Below are positions 62,311 through 64,000 of a stretch of 64,000 nt of DNA, piece after piece. Source of the stretch: Hydrocarboniclastica marina (GTDB lineage: Bacteria; Pseudomonadota; Gammaproteobacteria; Pseudomonadales; Oleiphilaceae). The DNA is taken from assembly GCF_004851605.1 (NCBI RefSeq), contig NZ_CP031093.1:2046001-2110000 (forward strand), read 5' to 3'. The translations under genes were made by a program, and so were the position numbers. The notes under the pieces were generated by a model that was not told the origin of the DNA, searched no databases, and saw only the letters and a program-made list of their open reading frames with translations. The stretch's first letter is position 1. Each line of letters begins with the position of its first letter.

Positions 62311-63357
62311 TTAAGCGCCCGCGCTTTTCTCTTTGCCCGCCACCGGCAGGCTACCCACCGGGCATTCTGCGACACCGGTGGTTCTGCGCGTCATGGCTTC
62401 CACATCCGCTTGTGCCTTCTGTGCGTCCATCACCCAGGTCCGATAGAAATCAAAAGGACAGTCGGCCACGCCCTTGTCGCCGTCGCCCGAAGCCTGGATG
62501 CCGCTGTAGCCCCGGTGCAGGAGCTTGAACAGGTGATTCTGGGACTGGTCATTTTTCCGCGCATCGCGAATCTGGCTGAGTGAAAGCTGGGCGTACTGAA
62601 CCCCCATATCCTCCTCGCCACACTCCCCCAGTGTCCGCCCGTCGAACCCGATCAGGGCGGAATGCCCGAAATACGAATATACGCCGTCGAAGCCAGTCGC
62701 ATTGGCGACCGCGACGTAGCAGTTGTTGGCCCATGCCATACACTTGGCCATCATGATCTGTTGCTCTTTGGCGGGATACATATAGCCCTGGCAACGGACA
62801 ATCAGCTCCGCGCCTTTCATGGCACAATCGCGCCAGATCTCGGGGTAATTGCCGTCGTCACAGATAATCAGGCTGATCTTCATCCCCTTCGGGCCCTCGG
62901 TGACATAAGTCGTATCACCGGGATACCAGCCTTCGACCGGGCACCAGGGAATGCACTTGCGGTATTTCTGGACGATACTCCCCTCGTTATTGATCAGAAC
63001 CAGCGTGTTATACGGCGCCTTGCCCGGGTGCGCCTCATGCTGCTCCCCGGTCAGAGAGAAGACACCCCAGGTATTCGCCTCCCTGCAGGCCTGGGAAAAT
63101 ATCTCCGTCTCATCCCCGGGAATACTGGCTGCGGTGGCCATCATCTCTTCGTTGTCATACATAATGCCCATGGTGCTGTATTCGGGGAACACCACCAGAT
63201 CCATGCCCGGAAGCCCTACCTTCATACCCTTGATCATCTCGGCTATATTACGGGCGTTATCGAGCACCTCTGCCCGCGTATGCAGCCGCGGCATTTTGTA
63301 ATTCACGACCGCCACACCGACGGTATCGTCACTACTTGAAATATCGCCATGTCTCAT
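62311..63357 (-). CDS. amiE: Aliphatic amidase AmiE
   Basis: A 348-residue enzyme that, from memory, is very close to Pseudomonas aeruginosa AmiE from the first residues ([20 protein letters not shown]). The nitrilase-fold triad is present: Glu59 in VFPEYS, Lys in IVQKYRK (position ~134) and Cys in [11 protein letters not shown] (~166). It hydrolyses acetamide, propionamide and similar short amides to the acid and ammonia and forms hexamers. It lies 74 nt after the urea/amide ABC transporter ATPase gene on the same strand, and the neighbours amiB and fmdA fit the same substrates. Confidence 0.96.
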   Translation of the reverse strand: MRHGDISSSDDTVGVAVVNYKMPRLHTRAEVLDNARNIAEMIKGMKVGLPGMDLVVFPEYSTMGIMYDNEEMMATAASIPGDETEIFSQACREANTWGVFSLTGEQHEAHPGKAPYNTLVLINNEGSIVQKYRKCIPWCPVEGWYPGDTTYVTEGPKGMKISLIICDDGNYPEIWRDCAMKGAELIVRCQGYMYPAKEQQIMMAKCMAWANNCYVAVANATGFDGVYSYFGHSALIGFDGRTLGECGEEDMGVQYAQLSLSQIRDARKNDQSQNHLFKLLHRGYSGIQASGDGDKGVADCPFDFYRTWVMDAQKAQADVEAMTRRTTGVAECPVGSLPVAGKEKSAGA

Positions 63358-63431
63358 TTCGCTTCTCCCCGGAAACTCTTTGCGTACGGCAAGCCGTGCG
63401 AGGCTGCCCTTCGTATAAAACAGCCAGACCG

Positions 63432-64000
63432 TCAGACAGACAGATAGCTGGCAATTTTCTGCTGGTCGGCACCCTCACGGCTTTCCTGGTGCACGATGTC
63501 TCCCTTTTCGATCACCAGAATCCGGTCTGCGGTGTCCATAACGAAGCTCAACACCTGCTCGGACACCACTATCGACAACCCCCGCTGATCCCGAATGCGT
63601 CTTAGCGTTCGGGCAATGTCCTTGATGATGCTGGGCTGGATACCCTCAGTCGGTTCATCCAGCAGTAACACCTTGGGTCGGGTCGCAAGAGCCCGGGCAA
63701 TGGCCAATTGTTGCTGTTGGCCGCCGGAAAGGTTGCCTCCCCGTCGATGCTGCATTTCCTTCAGCACTGGAAACAGCTCGTACAGGTCTTCAGGAATTCG
63801 CTTCTCGCCGACCGCGGCAAGACCGGTTTCAATGTTTTCCTTCACGGTCAGGGTGGGGAAAATCATCCGGCCCTGGGGCACAAAGCCGATGCCAGAGCGA
63901 ACCCGCTGGAAGCTTTTCATGGCTGTAAGGTCGATACCGTTCAGGGAAACCTGGCCGCCCCTGGACGGTGTCATTCCGACCAGCGACCGCATCAATGTCG
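63432..64000 (-). CDS. urtE: Urea/short-chain amide ABC transporter ATP-binding protein UrtE (partial, cut by window end)
   Basis: The frame is open to the window edge and lacks its N-terminus; it begins at T-L-M-R-S, just after the Walker A lysine. It retains [18 protein letters not shown] (Q-loop region), signature [15 protein letters not shown] and Walker [24 protein letters not shown] and the C-terminal [31 protein letters not shown] suit UrtE of the urea transporter, or FmdF-like amide transporters. The rest of the transporter should lie just beyond the window. It stands ahead of amiE on the same strand. Confidence 0.9.
   Translation of the reverse strand, partial: TLMRSLVGMTPSRGGQVSLNGIDLTAMKSFQRVRSGIGFVPQGRMIFPTLTVKENIETGLAAVGEKRIPEDLYELFPVLKEMQHRRGGNLSGGQQQQLAIARALATRPKVLLLDEPTEGIQPSIIKDIARTLRRIRDQRGLSIVVSEQVLSFVMDTADRILVIEKGDIVHQESREGADQQKIASYLSV

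Overview
This window looks like the chromosome of a marine-type gammaproteobacterium, probably close to Marinobacter. That is an inference from gene content: a polyhydroxyalkanoate granule protein, many chemoreceptors, Pseudomonas-like amiE/amiB/fmdA amidase genes next to a urea-type ABC transporter, a FilA-like secreted protein, and coding DNA that looks GC-rich. No rRNA is present to confirm it. One complete tRNA gene (Leu, TAA) and one tRNA fragment (Pro, GGG) are visible.

Layout. 0-8.9 kb: the end of a TetR regulator, a phasin, an acyltransferase and SDR pair, an ABC ATPase followed by an unusual permease fused to an AttH/CrtC-like lipocalin domain, and a saccharopine-dehydrogenase-like enzyme. 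9.2-10.9 kb: a PAS-GGDEF-EAL protein with no ordinary start codon. 11-19.8 kb (minus strand): a complete chemosensory operon (MCP, cheY, STAS protein, cheA, MCP, cheW, cheR, cheD, cheB). 20-23.7 kb: an iron-flavoured stretch with two Fur-box-like sites, a CopD-like membrane protein, a PEP-CTERM protein, and an encapsulin operon (encapsulated ferritin, shell, FAD/NAD(P) reductase) preceded by three 17-nt direct repeats. 25-31.3 kb: a GntR-controlled catabolic operon (TauE-like exporter, M20 hydrolase, ABC permease and binding protein without an ATPase, amidase). 31.7-34.9 kb: another MCP, preceded by a (GGGAT)n quadruplex-type repeat, and a DUF3089 esterase-like protein.

34.9-46.4 kb is a foreign block. 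It opens with an IS3-family element that has cut off a DUF932 (phage/plasmid-type) gene and ends near a fragment of a tRNA-Pro gene that looks like an attachment site. Between them lies the most interesting system: a tightly packed operon coding for a sigma-factor-like protein, a small putative regulator, a protein joining an ImmA/IrrE-type zinc protease to a UvrD-type helicase and a RecB/Cas4-like nuclease remnant, a protein with three ubiquitin-like repeats joined to an E2-like domain, a JAB peptidase-E1 (ThiF) fusion, and a DUF6527 protein. The poly-Ubl-E2 protein has no cysteine at all, and the E1 segment that normally carries the catalytic cysteine has none, so this ubiquitin-like pathway may not work through the usual thioester relay. 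A role in defence is likely but inferred.

46.4-59.4 kb returns to core-type genes: tRNA-Leu, a FilA-like protein, an EF-hand protein, pncB, a DUF1538/PII-like/CBS operon, ExoD, a CaCA exchanger, a ferritin-like protein, a nitroreductase, a nitronate monooxygenase and an Aer-like receptor. 59.4-64 kb (minus strand) is a short-chain amide and urea use cluster: urtE (cut by the window edge), amiE, amiB, fmdA and an FmdB-type zinc ribbon.
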